This document shows positions 32,062-41,372 of a stretch of DNA of 64,000 nucleotides, piece after piece; within the stretch, counting starts at the first letter, position 1, and each line of letters opens with the position of its first letter. The notes under the pieces are model-generated. The model was not told where the DNA came from. It worked only from the letters and a program-made list of their open reading frames with translations, and did not search any database. The translations under genes were made by a program, and so were the position numbers. Source of the DNA: Paenibacillus lemnae (GTDB lineage: Bacteria; Bacillota; Bacilli; Paenibacillales; Paenibacillaceae); assembly GCF_012933385.1 (NCBI RefSeq), contig NZ_JABBPN010000009.1:100933-164932 (forward strand), given 5' to 3'.

Positions 32062-33292
32062 AGAGGATAAAGAGAAAGAACTAGAGCGAGATGATGTGCA
32101 TAAGCGGCGTGATTTGTATGAGGATGAACCTGATGCGCGTTCGGAGCAGGGCGTTCTGCGCGGCGAAAATGACATGGCCATGGAGCACGATGCTCTGGAC
32201 GAGGAGCGGGGCGTTCTGCGCAGTGAAGATTTTACACCGGAGCCGCCGGCATGGAGCCCGGGTCGATTCCGCCGGATGATCTGGCGCACCCGTTTGCGGC
32301 TGCTGATCAATGGTGCGGCTGCGGCGCTGTTATTATTTTTGCTATATACCATGTACTTGGGTGCATTACATATTTATTTCAATCAGACTCAAGTTCGCGG
32401 GGATTTCTTCAGATCCGTGATCTCGATTGTTGAACTGAATGAGGACGGCCTTCAAGTTGAGAAGTCTGTGACAGGCCCATTTGAAGTAACTCCGTTCCTC
32501 AGCCAAAAAGCAAACCTGAAGCTGTTTCGGGAGGTTGGCGACCGGCAGGTCATCGTTGGTGAGGTTCATGCTAAAAAGACGATCACAGGCCATATGAGCT
32601 ACAAGATAAGCCATGACGGGAGGTATCTGAACGAAAATGATGGCCCGCGTTTTATTTTGCCGTATTCCGCAGTGAAGGATCCTGAAGCCTTAGAAAATAA
32701 CGAGCAGATACAGTCGGAAAAGTCACGCTTAAGTAACAACGAAGAGCGGATCGAGCCTGATCTGACACGGTTAAGCAGTATTGAAGACGGATATGTGGCG
32801 GAGCTTTCTTTCTCTACCCAAACGTTGATGCCGCCGGGAGAGCTGATCAAGCTTTTGCAGGGTTACGATGTTCGCGTGACGGGTATGCCGGTGTTTGCGG
32901 GGGAGTTGGCTGCTTTCGAAACTCCCTACAGCATGGGCTGCTGTAATGGAGGACCTGAATATGAAGTTCCTCACCTGACGCTGAGGCCGAAGGCTATATT
33001 TGAGAATCATGAGCTTTCCATGTGGCAGAGCTCGATCAGGCCTTCTGATGGTGAAAACATGACTTCCCATGTGGAACTACTGCTGTCTAATCTGGAATGG
33101 ATGATGGCCAGCAATAGCTATAACGGAGAGGACATCGACGAGCAGCGGCTGGCGTATCTGGAGGAGAACGGCGTGCAGGTCTACGGCGCCACAGTCACTG
33201 GACCTGTACGGGAGCTGGAGAAGCTGAAGGCACAGCCAGAATTCCGTAACTTCCAGCTGGGGCCTATCGAAATATGGAGCTGGGATAAGTAA
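32054..33292 (+). CDS. Membrane anti-sigma factor (sigma-factor regulator family)
   Basis: 412 residues. The acidic cytoplasmic N-terminus (1-70) contains a near-duplicate GVLRGEND / GVLRSEDF. It is followed by GRFRRMIWRTRLRLLI, which resembles the Sigma_reg_N anti-sigma motif, one membrane helix (about 94-115, GAAAALLLFLLYTMYLGALH) and a large extracytoplasmic domain with a Sigma_reg_C-like end ('LEENGVQVYGATVTGPVREL'). It likely holds the ECF sigma at the membrane until an envelope signal arrives. Overlap with the sigma gene supports the pairing. Confidence 0.85.
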   Translation: MTEEDKEKELERDDVHKRRDLYEDEPDARSEQGVLRGENDMAMEHDALDEERGVLRSEDFTPEPPAWSPGRFRRMIWRTRLRLLINGAAAALLLFLLYTMYLGALHIYFNQTQVRGDFFRSVISIVELNEDGLQVEKSVTGPFEVTPFLSQKANLKLFREVGDRQVIVGEVHAKKTITGHMSYKISHDGRYLNENDGPRFILPYSAVKDPEALENNEQIQSEKSRLSNNEERIEPDLTRLSSIEDGYVAELSFSTQTLMPPGELIKLLQGYDVRVTGMPVFAGELAAFETPYSMGCCNGGPEYEVPHLTLRPKAIFENHELSMWQSSIRPSDGENMTSHVELLLSNLEWMMASNSYNGEDIDEQRLAYLEENGVQVYGATVTGPVRELEKLKAQPEFRNFQLGPIEIWSWDK

Positions 33293-33319
33293 ACCATTGG
33301 AGGGGCTTGGATAGCGGCC

Positions 33320-33360
33320 GGACGCGGAATGTATGTGGTTTTCCACATACATTGGACGCG
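33320..33360. repeat. Solitary palindromic element flanked by 7-bp direct repeats
   Basis: AATGTATGTGG, loop TTTT, CCACATACATT (33328-33353) is a perfect 11-bp hairpin with GGACGCG on each side (33320-33326 and 33354-33360), like a target-site duplication. The same hairpin core recurs four times in the array at 46931-47140. It lies between the convergent anti-sigma and acetyltransferase genes and has no T-run, so it is not an ordinary terminator. Confidence 0.7.
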
Positions 33361-33377
33361 TACGGCGGCCGGCGCGC

Positions 33378-33896
33378 CTAGTGCATACCAGGAAGCGTGT
33401 CCCATCCCATCGCAAATTCGGTATGCTTCTCCTCGCCGATCTCTACTTCTTCCTGTCCAAAAACTTTACCGCCCAGTGAAGTGTAGAAATCCATTGCCGG
33501 GTTTCCCTGAAGCACCCACGTCATCATAGATGTACAGCCGTCTTGCTTCAGGTCATCCACCACAGACATGAACAGCTGCTTGCCGATGCCCTTCCTCTGA
33601 TATTCTTCCAGCAAATAGATCGCGTACAGCTCCCCATCATATGGGAACTCCTTGTACCGGCAGCGGCCTCCGACTGCGAAGCCTACAACCTTGCCCTCAT
33701 CGTTCAGCGCTGCATACACTGCTTCATCGTCATTCAGCTGGTTCAGCTTGGATGTCCATCCTGCGGCTCTTTTCTCCACCGACAACGAGGACAGGTAGGT
33801 GTCTGCCACGATTCCCTTGTACGTTGTCCTCCAGCTATAGATATGAACCTCTGCAATCCCTTGTGCCAGGGATACATCAGCTTTGCATATGTTCAA
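33378..33896 (-). CDS. GNAT-family N-acetyltransferase
   Basis: 172 residues. The acetyl-CoA-binding segment is ELYAIYLLEEYQRKGIGKQL (R/Q-x-x-G-x-G/A motif KGIGK), followed by TSMMTWVLQGNPAMDFYTSL, typical of motif B. Substrate unknown. TTG start after AAGGAAGAGATACAA. It overlaps the 3' end of the inositol-phosphatase gene by 20 nt, so it is the last gene of that leftward operon. Confidence 0.9.
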   Translation of the reverse strand: MNICKADVSLAQGIAEVHIYSWRTTYKGIVADTYLSSLSVEKRAAGWTSKLNQLNDDEAVYAALNDEGKVVGFAVGGRCRYKEFPYDGELYAIYLLEEYQRKGIGKQLFMSVVDDLKQDGCTSMMTWVLQGNPAMDFYTSLGGKVFGQEEVEIGEEKHTEFAMGWDTLPGMH

Positions 33897-34707
33897 TTGT
33901 ATCTCTTCCTTCCTTGACTACCTTTAGAAAATATTCTCTGTGCTCCGGATGGCAAGCGATCAGATAAGGCTCCGGCGTCATTCCGCTGAACGGTCTGCCT
34001 TCAAAATCCATCACAAGACCACCCGCTTCCTGCACCATTAATATACCGGAATACAGGTCATCCCCTTCCGAGTTATACAGCACGATGCCGTCAATATCTC
34101 CCTTTGCCAGCATACACCAAACCAGCGTAGGCGCCCACAGCCGCATCATACGCTTGAATGTGAAATCCAGGTGGTGGCGCAGACGGACGGCATGCTCGTC
34201 ATTCTGGACAGCATGGCCTTGAATCCAGCCGATCGTCCCCCGCTCAATGCGGTCCCCCTTGCGAATACGCACCGGGTTTCCATTGCAGGAAGTCCCCCCA
34301 TCCTTGGAAGTGACATAGAGGCGGTCCACCATGGGTTCATAAATCACGCCCAGCACCGGTTCCCGCCGATACATTAACGTAACGGACACCGAAAATGCAG
34401 GAAACCCAATCACAAAATTGTTCGTTCCGTCCAGCGGATCCACCAGCCAGAGCCAGTCACTTGTCCTTCCGTTTGATCCGCTTTCTTCGCTATGAATACC
34501 ATGATCCGGGAATTTGGACATAATCTCCTCCAGAATCACCTCTTCGGCCTTACGGTCTACTTCAGTGACCACGTCTCCGAACAGCCCTTTTTCCTCTATA
34601 ACCGCATTTCGGTCAAAATAGCTCCTTATCATCTCGCCCGCTCTGTTCGCGGCCCGGACCGCCGTTACGCGTGCAGCTTCTATGATCACTGCAGTCTTTG
34701 CTTCCAA
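33877..34707 (-). CDS. Inositol monophosphatase-family protein
   Basis: 276 residues. Metal-binding motif 1 is visible as LVDPLDGTNNFVIGFPAFSV with the upstream 'HSEESG' glutamates. Motif 2 is divergent: GDDLYSGILMVQEAGG in place of WDxAAG. It probably dephosphorylates an inositol or sugar phosphate, or the nucleotide pAp. The TTG at 34707 is chosen (GGGGGAG 5 nt upstream); a longer frame to 34776 has no RBS. Confidence 0.88.
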   Translation of the reverse strand: MEAKTAVIIEAARVTAVRAANRAGEMIRSYFDRNAVIEEKGLFGDVVTEVDRKAEEVILEEIMSKFPDHGIHSEESGSNGRTSDWLWLVDPLDGTNNFVIGFPAFSVSVTLMYRREPVLGVIYEPMVDRLYVTSKDGGTSCNGNPVRIRKGDRIERGTIGWIQGHAVQNDEHAVRLRHHLDFTFKRMMRLWAPTLVWCMLAKGDIDGIVLYNSEGDDLYSGILMVQEAGGLVMDFEGRPFSGMTPEPYLIACHPEHREYFLKVVKEGRDTIEHMQS

Positions 34708-34809
34708 GCTAACTCCCCCTTTTGCATCTTTTGGACGTGGATACGATAAAACGGTTAAAATCCGAGGGCCCCGCATGGTCCAGCGATCCTCTGCACTGCT
34801 ATTAGGGCC

Positions 34810-35031
34810 TCAACTTGCACTGCTATTATCACTACTACCTGCATTACTGCTCACACTGCGATCTTCCTTCGCCATTCGGTTCAGCATCAACTGACTGACA
34901 ACCGCCGCCGTCATAAATAATGGAAAAATCAGATCCTGCCATTCCCACTTCTCGTTAATAAGCGGCTTGAATCCAATAATGATAGCGGTGGGGATCGATA
35001 TCGAACGAATCAATAACAGCAGCGATTTCAT
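34810..35031 (-). CDS. Small two-helix membrane protein
   Basis: 73 residues: two membrane segments (LLLLIRSISIPTAIIIGF and LIFPLFMTAAVVSQLML) and a Ser-rich hydrophilic tail. It overlaps the Nudix gene by 4 nt with AGGTGATTT as RBS, so it is translationally coupled and likely real. The tail is encoded by DNA with a short repeat (GCACTGCTATTA). Function unknown. Confidence 0.65.
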   Translation of the reverse strand: MKSLLLLIRSISIPTAIIIGFKPLINEKWEWQDLIFPLFMTAAVVSQLMLNRMAKEDRSVSSNAGSSDNSSAS

Positions 35032-35666
35032 AAATCACCTACATAATCAGCCAGCGCACGGAACAGCACCTCATAATACTGCGAAGACTGTGGTGTGATA
35101 TCTTCGGCTGTCACAAGCCTGCTGACCCGCCGCAGCTCATCCTGCTGTTCTTCATAAAGAACACCCTGCATCGTGACCGCGGTGACTCCTCCCCGAATCA
35201 AGTCCATATACTCCTTCACCGTGCATTGGAAGAGGCCGGATATTTCGCTTTTTTGAAAAACATACTCCTCCAGCGGCTTGCTGCATTCGTAGATGTAGAT
35301 ATGTGTGCACTCCCGGTCCTTCAGCTGCTCGGTGACATATTCCTGTTGAACATGGCCGCTGTACACCAGATCCTGCAGCTTGGCGGTCACGCCCAGCTCC
35401 TCCTCCAGCTCCCTAACTCCATCCTCCGGTGTTTCTCCGGCAAGCAGATGCCCGGCACAGGAAATGTCCAGATAACCCGGGAACGTGTCCTTGTCTGGAT
35501 GGCGCAGCTGGAGAAGAATCAAGGGTTCGCCATCTCCAGACCGGTCACAAATCCAGCAGTGAAAGGTCTGGTGCCAGTACCCGTGCTTGTGAACATTTTG
35601 CCGGGTGTCTGTACCGATCACGATCATATGCTCGTCGAAAATATCAAACAGCTCATCCTGCGACAT
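35028..35666 (-). CDS. Nudix hydrolase
   Basis: 212 residues. The Nudix box reads GHLLAGETPEDGVRELEEEL: all charged residues are present, but only six residues, not seven, separate the first Glu from the RE pair (canonical G-x5-E-x7-RE). The N-terminal 'HQTFHCWICD' recalls the IPP-isomerase-like Nudix subgroup. It would hydrolyse a nucleoside diphosphate linked to another moiety; substrate unknown. Part of the leftward operon 36436-33378. Confidence 0.87.
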   Translation of the reverse strand: MSQDELFDIFDEHMIVIGTDTRQNVHKHGYWHQTFHCWICDRSGDGEPLILLQLRHPDKDTFPGYLDISCAGHLLAGETPEDGVRELEEELGVTAKLQDLVYSGHVQQEYVTEQLKDRECTHIYIYECSKPLEEYVFQKSEISGLFQCTVKEYMDLIRGGVTAVTMQGVLYEEQQDELRRVSRLVTAEDITPQSSQYYEVLFRALADYVGDL

Positions 35667-35668
35667 AC

Positions 35669-36436
35669 TCAGTGTCCCTCCTGCGCTTTCAGTTTTCGTC
35701 CCATGGTCCAGGAGACCACGGCCAAACCTAATGCCAATCCCGAAATCGGGGCAACGACCAGGATGCCGATCCTATTCGTGCTGCTGGTGAACGTCAGCTT
35801 CAGCACCGTTACCACTGCGGCGATCAGGAATGCAAGAAGCCAGAACGATATTTTTTGCCCAGGCATGATGGTTGGCATCCCCATTCCCTGCTTCGAGAAG
35901 CTGGATCGGGACAACCGGATCAATATCCAAATGACCAGGGCCAGCAGACCCGCGAGCGAGAGGCCGTACTGCAGCAGCTTATACAGCGGCAGCTGGAACA
36001 GCATCACTTCGCCGAGAAACGGGAGCCGCTGCACAGCATACCCGTTAACATGAGTGAACGCATCAATAACAATATGTGAGTAAAAACCGATAATGACTGA
36101 TATTAGGAACACGATCCAGTCTTTCATGCTCTTCAGCCGCCATTCTCCTACAAGGTGATAAGCCCGCCGATCCAGCTTGAAGAGTGAAGGAAGATGGAGT
36201 GACAGCGGCTTCTTAATATGATGATGAAATAACCATGCGAACAATATGCTTAATGGAATGGCCTGTATCAGCAGACCGGTTAAGGAATGCCCTATACTCT
36301 GATAGGGTTCCAGCATGAGGAAGTATTCAAAATCCGGCGACATGCTCCCCAGCACCAGCCCAGTCAGACTCAAAAAGTCAGGGCGGATGTATTTTAGAGG
36401 AGCAGCATAAACGGGATGAGCAAAAGTAAACGGCAT
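35669..36436 (-). CDS. DUF4184 membrane protein
   Basis: 255 residues. The N-terminal 'MPFTFAHPVYAAPLK' and 'SLTGLVLGSMSPDFEYF' are DUF4184 hallmarks, as is GFYSHIVIDAFTHVNGY with its His/Asp pairs, which are reminiscent of metal-dependent membrane hydrolases. About five or six helices. RBS AAAAGGAGAGAGAC. Biochemical role unknown. 2 nt upstream of the Nudix gene. Confidence 0.85.
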   Translation of the reverse strand: MPFTFAHPVYAAPLKYIRPDFLSLTGLVLGSMSPDFEYFLMLEPYQSIGHSLTGLLIQAIPLSILFAWLFHHHIKKPLSLHLPSLFKLDRRAYHLVGEWRLKSMKDWIVFLISVIIGFYSHIVIDAFTHVNGYAVQRLPFLGEVMLFQLPLYKLLQYGLSLAGLLALVIWILIRLSRSSFSKQGMGMPTIMPGQKISFWLLAFLIAAVVTVLKLTFTSSTNRIGILVVAPISGLALGLAVVSWTMGRKLKAQEGH

Positions 36437-36458
36437 GTCTCTCTCCTTTTATTCAGCG

Positions 36459-37721
36459 TTACTCCACCTCTGAAGGTTTACCGGCAGATTTGCCTGAAGG
36501 TGTCCCCGCACCCCCACCGCTCAATCCCAGCTTTAATACAAGCGGCTTAATGGACAATCCCTGAACCAGCAGCGAGAACAGGACCACACTAAAGGTAAGC
36601 ACCAGCACATCCTCACGTCCTTCAAAGCTGGAAGGCAGGCTTAGCGCCAGCGCGATGGACAGGCTCCCTTTCAGGCCGCCCCAGTTCAGGATCATTTTCC
36701 AGGTGCCGGAGAAATCCTTCAGCCAGGAAAGGCTTGTATATAAAGCGAGTGTTCTGGCGGCCACCACCACTACAATCGCTGCTGCAATCAAACCCCACTT
36801 ATCCATAAAATCGATATTTTTGATCTCCAGTCCGACCATAAGGAAAATGAGGGAATTCGCCACAAGCGTAATGACATCCCAAAAAGAGTTAATGTTCGTC
36901 TCGGTGGTCTTGGACATACCGATCTTAGCACCATAACTGCCAAAAATCAGGCCGCCAACCACAACAGCAATTACACCCGACACATGAAAGTGCTCGGCGA
37001 TGAAATAGCTGCCGAAGAATAACAGCATGGAAAAGGCAATTTCTAAAGGATAATCGTCATACAGCCGAATAATCTGCGAGAAGATGTATCCAAGCACTGC
37101 ACCAACAATAATACCGCCGATACTGAATTTGAGAAACAGCAGCAGTCCGCTGCCGATTCCCGCCCAGCCCATCTCTAAATAGGTCAATAGATAAACCGAG
37201 GAAATCTGAAACAGGACGACGGCAATGCCATCATTGAACAGAGACTCTCCTTCAATGATGGTCACAAGCTTTTTGGGGACGCCCAAGGATTTGAAAATAG
37301 AGATGACGCTGATCGGGTCTGTGGCACTCATCAATGCTCCAAAAGTAAAGGCCACCGCCAGCGGCAGGCCCAGCAGATAGTGGCCGGACAGGCCCACAAT
37401 CAGAAACGACAACAACGTCCCGCCAAAAGCCAAAGCCAATACCGGCTTGCTCTGTTCCCGAAGATGCGAGAAAGGAAGCTTCAGTGTAGCGTCCCCAAGT
37501 AAAATCGGCAAAAATAATGAGATAATAATGACCTGAAATACATCGGACTGCGTAATAAAGGTTTCCGCTTCTTCAAGAAACGGAATATGGGTGATCCCAA
37601 GAAGCAGCCCTACGATAACCAATGCGATAGAATACGGCTGATTTATTTTTTTAGCCACGGCAATCACGCATACCGACACGGCCAGAAGAACCAGCAGCTG
37701 GATAAATATTTCATGGAACAT
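36459..37721 (-). CDS. Na+/H+ (cation/proton) antiporter, CPA1/NhaP type
   Basis: 420 residues, about 12 helices. Ion-pathway residues are seen in MSATDPISVISIF (TDP) and ESLFNDGIAVVLF (ND), both CPA1 signatures. It exchanges cytoplasmic Na+ or K+ for protons. The start at 37721 follows GTGGAGGGAATCTGC; the longer frame to 37817 is not supported. The C-terminal tail is Gly/Ser/Lys-rich and short. Confidence 0.92.
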   Translation of the reverse strand: MFHEIFIQLLVLLAVSVCVIAVAKKINQPYSIALVIVGLLLGITHIPFLEEAETFITQSDVFQVIIISLFLPILLGDATLKLPFSHLREQSKPVLALAFGGTLLSFLIVGLSGHYLLGLPLAVAFTFGALMSATDPISVISIFKSLGVPKKLVTIIEGESLFNDGIAVVLFQISSVYLLTYLEMGWAGIGSGLLLFLKFSIGGIIVGAVLGYIFSQIIRLYDDYPLEIAFSMLLFFGSYFIAEHFHVSGVIAVVVGGLIFGSYGAKIGMSKTTETNINSFWDVITLVANSLIFLMVGLEIKNIDFMDKWGLIAAAIVVVVAARTLALYTSLSWLKDFSGTWKMILNWGGLKGSLSIALALSLPSSFEGREDVLVLTFSVVLFSLLVQGLSIKPLVLKLGLSGGGAGTPSGKSAGKPSEVE

Positions 37722-37810
37722 GCAGATTCCCTCCACTTCAATATGTATCTTTATACAATCCCCACCTATTATAACCCTGATCACAGACTCGTGGATGAAT
37801 GAAATAAAGA

Positions 37811-37828
37811 CCCCCATTGGAATGGGGG
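37811..37828 (-). terminator. Hairpin terminator of aspA
   Basis: CCCCCATT, GG, AATGGGGG: perfect 8-bp stem followed on the minus strand by a T-rich stretch (TCTTTATTTC), about 30 nt after the aspartase stop. Confidence 0.7.
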
Positions 37829-37858
37829 CCGGCGGTAAATAATTTTTTCACTTGCTGA

Positions 37859-39289
37859 CTACTGATTGAGCAGGAATTCCTCCCCCGCAATGCCCGGGGA
37901 CGTCATGTGATACGGATCCAGAATCAATGCAACCTGTTCCTCGGTGAGCATGCCTTTTTCCAAAATAATCTCCTTCACGCTCTGGCCTGTCTTCTGGGCC
38001 TCCTTCACCAGCCGGGATGCCACGTCATAACCCAGGTGCGGGTTCAGGGCCGTAATGATGCCATAGCTCGTATCGACATAATGCTTGCAGCGCTCAACAT
38101 TTGCTTCCAGGTCAGCAATCAGATTGCGATGAAATACTTCCATGCCGTTCTTCAAGATCTTGATCGAGTGCATTAAATTATTCGCCGCAACCGGCACCAT
38201 AACATTGAGCTCAAATTGCCCCGCTTCACAAGCCAGACAGATCGTGTGATCGTTGCCCATCACCTGAAAAGCGATCTGGTTCATCACTTCCGCCATGACC
38301 GGATTGACCTTGCCCGGCATAATGGACGAGCCCGGCTGACGGGCCGGGACGAGCAGCTCATTGAAGCCCGCCTTCGGTCCGGAAGCCATCATGCGGATAT
38401 CGTTGCACATTTTGGAGATGTTGACGGCACATACTTTCAAAGCTGCAGAAAGCTCCATGTATGCATCGGTGTTCTGAGTCGCATCGACCAAATCATCCGC
38501 CTGGGCAAGCGGCATACCCGTCTGTTCCTTCAGCAGCGCAACCACGCTTTCCATATATTCGACAGGTGCATTCAGCCCTGTGCCTACAGCGGTGGCTCCC
38601 ATATTAATAGCCAGCAGACCCTGTGCTGCACGCTCGATGCGTGCTATATCGCGGCTCAGCACTCTGGCGTAAGCACCAAATTCCTGTCCAAGCCGGATCG
38701 GAACAGCATCCTGCAGATGGGTACGGCCCATTTTGATCACCGAATCGAACTGCTTTGCCTTTTCCTTGATGCCATCCACCAGCTGGCGGAAAACGCTCAG
38801 CAGCTCCTGTGCCAGCCGGTACGAGGCAATGCGGATGGCTGTCGGTATGGCATCGTTCGTCGATTGCGACATATTGACATGGTTATTGGGATTGCAGTAG
38901 AAATAATCGCCTTTGACTTTGCCGAGATGCTCCAGTGCCCGATTGGCCAGCACCTCGTTCATGTTCATATTAATGGAGGTTCCTGCGCCTCCCTGAATGG
39001 AATCTACAATAAACTCCGAACGGAATTGTCCGTTCAACACTTCTTCGGCTGCCTGCACGATCACCTGACCGATGCTCTTCGGGAGCAGGCCCAGCTGCAT
39101 GTTAGCCAGCGCGGCCGCTTTCTTCACATCTGCAAGTGCGGTAATCAGCTCCGGATGAATCGGCACCCCGCTGATGGGAAAGTTCTCAATCGCCCTCACC
39201 GTATTAATGCCGTAATACGCCTGGGCTGGCAGCTTCTTCTCCCCCAGAAAATCCTTTTCTGTCCGATAGTTAACGTCCACCATTGACAT
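37859..39289 (-). CDS. aspA: Aspartate ammonia-lyase
   Basis: 476 residues, the usual length. The fumarase/aspartase signature GSSIMPGKVNPVMAEV is present, along with 'GGAGTSINMNMNEVLANRAL' and 'HVNMSQSTNDAIPTAIRIAS', typical of AspA. It interconverts L-aspartate with fumarate and ammonia. ATG 39289 is spaced 8 nt from AAAGG; ATG 39295 is also possible. Followed by a terminator. No asparaginase gene adjoins it. Confidence 0.95.
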   Translation of the reverse strand: MSMVDVNYRTEKDFLGEKKLPAQAYYGINTVRAIENFPISGVPIHPELITALADVKKAAALANMQLGLLPKSIGQVIVQAAEEVLNGQFRSEFIVDSIQGGAGTSINMNMNEVLANRALEHLGKVKGDYFYCNPNNHVNMSQSTNDAIPTAIRIASYRLAQELLSVFRQLVDGIKEKAKQFDSVIKMGRTHLQDAVPIRLGQEFGAYARVLSRDIARIERAAQGLLAINMGATAVGTGLNAPVEYMESVVALLKEQTGMPLAQADDLVDATQNTDAYMELSAALKVCAVNISKMCNDIRMMASGPKAGFNELLVPARQPGSSIMPGKVNPVMAEVMNQIAFQVMGNDHTICLACEAGQFELNVMVPVAANNLMHSIKILKNGMEVFHRNLIADLEANVERCKHYVDTSYGIITALNPHLGYDVASRLVKEAQKTGQSVKEIILEKGMLTEEQVALILDPYHMTSPGIAGEEFLLNQ

Positions 39290-39363
39290 CACCATAGCCT
39301 TTTGGGTTCATTCCGGACCCAAACCTTACATGTCCGGTCACATTATCCATTCGACCCTAACCT

Positions 39364-40191
39364 TCATTTTCCTTCTATCTCAACCATGACGCCAAAATGA
39401 TCCGAAACGACAGGTCCCCTCTCCCCGTTCATGACAACCCGGGAGGTCAGCACAGAGACCGGATGGCTGGAGCAGATATAGTCGATCCGAAGCGGACGTT
39501 TATTATCCTCCCAGCCGGCAATGGCTTTGACCACGGTAAACCCTTCGTCACGGTCCGCTGCCGTTAGATACAGATCATGCCAGCCCTTGTTCATGAGATA
39601 GTCGTAGCCCTCGCCTCTCCGCTCGGCAACATTGTTGAAATCACCCATGATAAACAGCCGCCCCTGCCTCAAGCCGGCCAGCACTTCTTCCGTCCTGTCC
39701 CACTGTCCGCGAAAGGATTCCTCATCTTCCCACCAGCCATAATGTCCGTTCACAAACCAGGTGTCCATTCCCTGCATGGAAGCCTGGATGCCTAAGATTT
39801 TGCGCGTACGGTAATTGCTGTAGTCTCTCATGGCGGACACGTAGTGGCTCATCGTCTGCTGGATCGGCATTTTGGACAGAATCGCAAGTCCCTCATCATA
39901 GGTCACAAACCCGACATGTACAGGAACCCAGGTCCAGTAATATTCTGTTTTCAGCTCTCTTTGCAAAATGTATGCATAATTATCTTCCCTGATGACGATG
40001 TCCTGCTCTGCAGGCCGATAATGGGTCAGACGGGAATGCGGTACAGCCTCGGCGCCCATACTTTGATTGACTTCCTGAAGAGAGATCACGTCGATGTCGT
40101 GCTCGTGGATGAAGGCAGCCAGCTGCTTGATTTTGTCCATCTGCTGCTCTTCCTGCCAGGAGTGAGTGTTTAATGTCATGATTTTCATCAT
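39364..40191 (-). CDS. Endonuclease/exonuclease/phosphatase-family protein
   Basis: 275 residues. The EEP fold's catalytic motifs are all visible: MTLNTHSW near the N-terminus, VISLQEVNQ (metal Glu), 'NGHYGWW', MGDFNNVAE (Asp/Asn) and VVSDHFGVMVEI (final Asp-His pair). Relatives hydrolyse DNA, sphingomyelin or sugar/inositol phosphates. No signal peptide, so it is intracellular. ATG 40191 follows AGGTGATA. Divergent from the AraC gene of the mannoside locus. Confidence 0.88.
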   Translation of the reverse strand: MMKIMTLNTHSWQEEQQMDKIKQLAAFIHEHDIDVISLQEVNQSMGAEAVPHSRLTHYRPAEQDIVIREDNYAYILQRELKTEYYWTWVPVHVGFVTYDEGLAILSKMPIQQTMSHYVSAMRDYSNYRTRKILGIQASMQGMDTWFVNGHYGWWEDEESFRGQWDRTEEVLAGLRQGRLFIMGDFNNVAERRGEGYDYLMNKGWHDLYLTAADRDEGFTVVKAIAGWEDNKRPLRIDYICSSHPVSVLTSRVVMNGERGPVVSDHFGVMVEIEGK

Positions 40192-40316
40192 TATCACCTG
40201 CTGTTCTTGTTCATAGTAGTATGGCCCTTTCTTGCCGAAGATATATGGTTTACACTTTGGATGCAAGGCAAAGGCCTGTCTATGAGCGGCCGCATGACCA
40301 AAGAGGAGCTGTTCTT

Positions 40317-41321
40317 ATGAGCATGAACGAAGGTTCACGGATTGCAGCTTTCAAAAAAGCCAACGCCGTGCTGAACCGTACGCTGCATACGATACGTCAG
40401 CCCGAAATTTCGCTGAACATTCACTACTGGGGATTCATGCCCCGGCATTTTGACAATACGGAGCACAAGCATTCATTCTTCGAGGCCTGCTATGTGCTTC
40501 ATGGCTCAGGCTCATATATTGAAGAAAATCAGGAGTATCCGCTGAACACCGGAACCCTGTTTCTTTCCAGGCCCGGCCTCCCGCACCAGATTAAGAGCCG
40601 TGATGGCCTTGCCCTGTGCTATGTTGCTTTTGAGCCTGCCCAGCCTGACGAGCCAGTGGAACTTGGTGGAGCTGAGAAGCATGAACGCCAAGAAGCGCAG
40701 GAAGCACAGGACTACCTGTCTGCTTTCGGTAAACTGGCCCGAGTGGGCATACCCGTCATTCCCGATGGAACCCTGTATCCTTCGTCTCATATATGGCAGG
40801 CTCTGTTATCGATGTTTGATTTGCAAAAGCCGGCAGCAGCTTATCCGCCGCTGACCCTTCAAAATACAGCCCTCTCCCTGATCCTGTCTCTGCTCGCGGC
40901 CCACGGACCTCACTGTTCTCCGTCTGCCGAAGATTCGGAAGGCATGGATGAGGGCGCCTTCATCATTCATCAGGCGGAGCTGTTTATTCAGGATAATCTG
41001 AGCGAGCCGCTGTCGCTGGAGCGCGTAGCCCATCACCTTCATATTACCTCCAGGCATCTGACACGAAGCTTTCGCAAATACAGGCATCAGTCCTTTGTCC
41101 ATTACGTGCAGGAACAGCGAGTGCAAAAAGCAATGAGCCTGCTGCTCACCACAGACCGCCAAATTAAAGAGATATCTGCCCTGTGCGGATTTGAATCCGT
41201 TCACTACTTCACCCGTGTATTTACGGTAAAGCTGGGGGTCAGCCCAGCACGTTTCCGGCGCTCCCAGTTTACAGAGGGACGTTTCGACTCCACCTTCAAC
41301 CCTTCGGACACCATGTCCTGA
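40317..41321 (+). CDS. AraC-family regulator of the mannoside operon
   Basis: 334 residues. The N-terminal cupin ('HKHSFFEACYVLHGSGSYIE', FLSRPGLPHQI) is followed by a C-terminal AraC DNA-binding domain (LSLERVAHHLHITSRHLTRS and 'IKEISALCGFESVHYFTRVF'). RBS AGAGGAG. The three-gene mannoside operon starts about 100 nt downstream in the same direction with a separate leader, so it most likely activates those genes in response to a mannose-containing sugar. Confidence 0.9.
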   Translation: MSMNEGSRIAAFKKANAVLNRTLHTIRQPEISLNIHYWGFMPRHFDNTEHKHSFFEACYVLHGSGSYIEENQEYPLNTGTLFLSRPGLPHQIKSRDGLALCYVAFEPAQPDEPVELGGAEKHERQEAQEAQDYLSAFGKLARVGIPVIPDGTLYPSSHIWQALLSMFDLQKPAAAYPPLTLQNTALSLILSLLAAHGPHCSPSAEDSEGMDEGAFIIHQAELFIQDNLSEPLSLERVAHHLHITSRHLTRSFRKYRHQSFVHYVQEQRVQKAMSLLLTTDRQIKEISALCGFESVHYFTRVFTVKLGVSPARFRRSQFTEGRFDSTFNPSDTMS

Positions 41322-41372
41322 TTTTATAAAAACAGATCCTCTTTTTACAAAGACGTTTCCCTGCCCTCCTTC

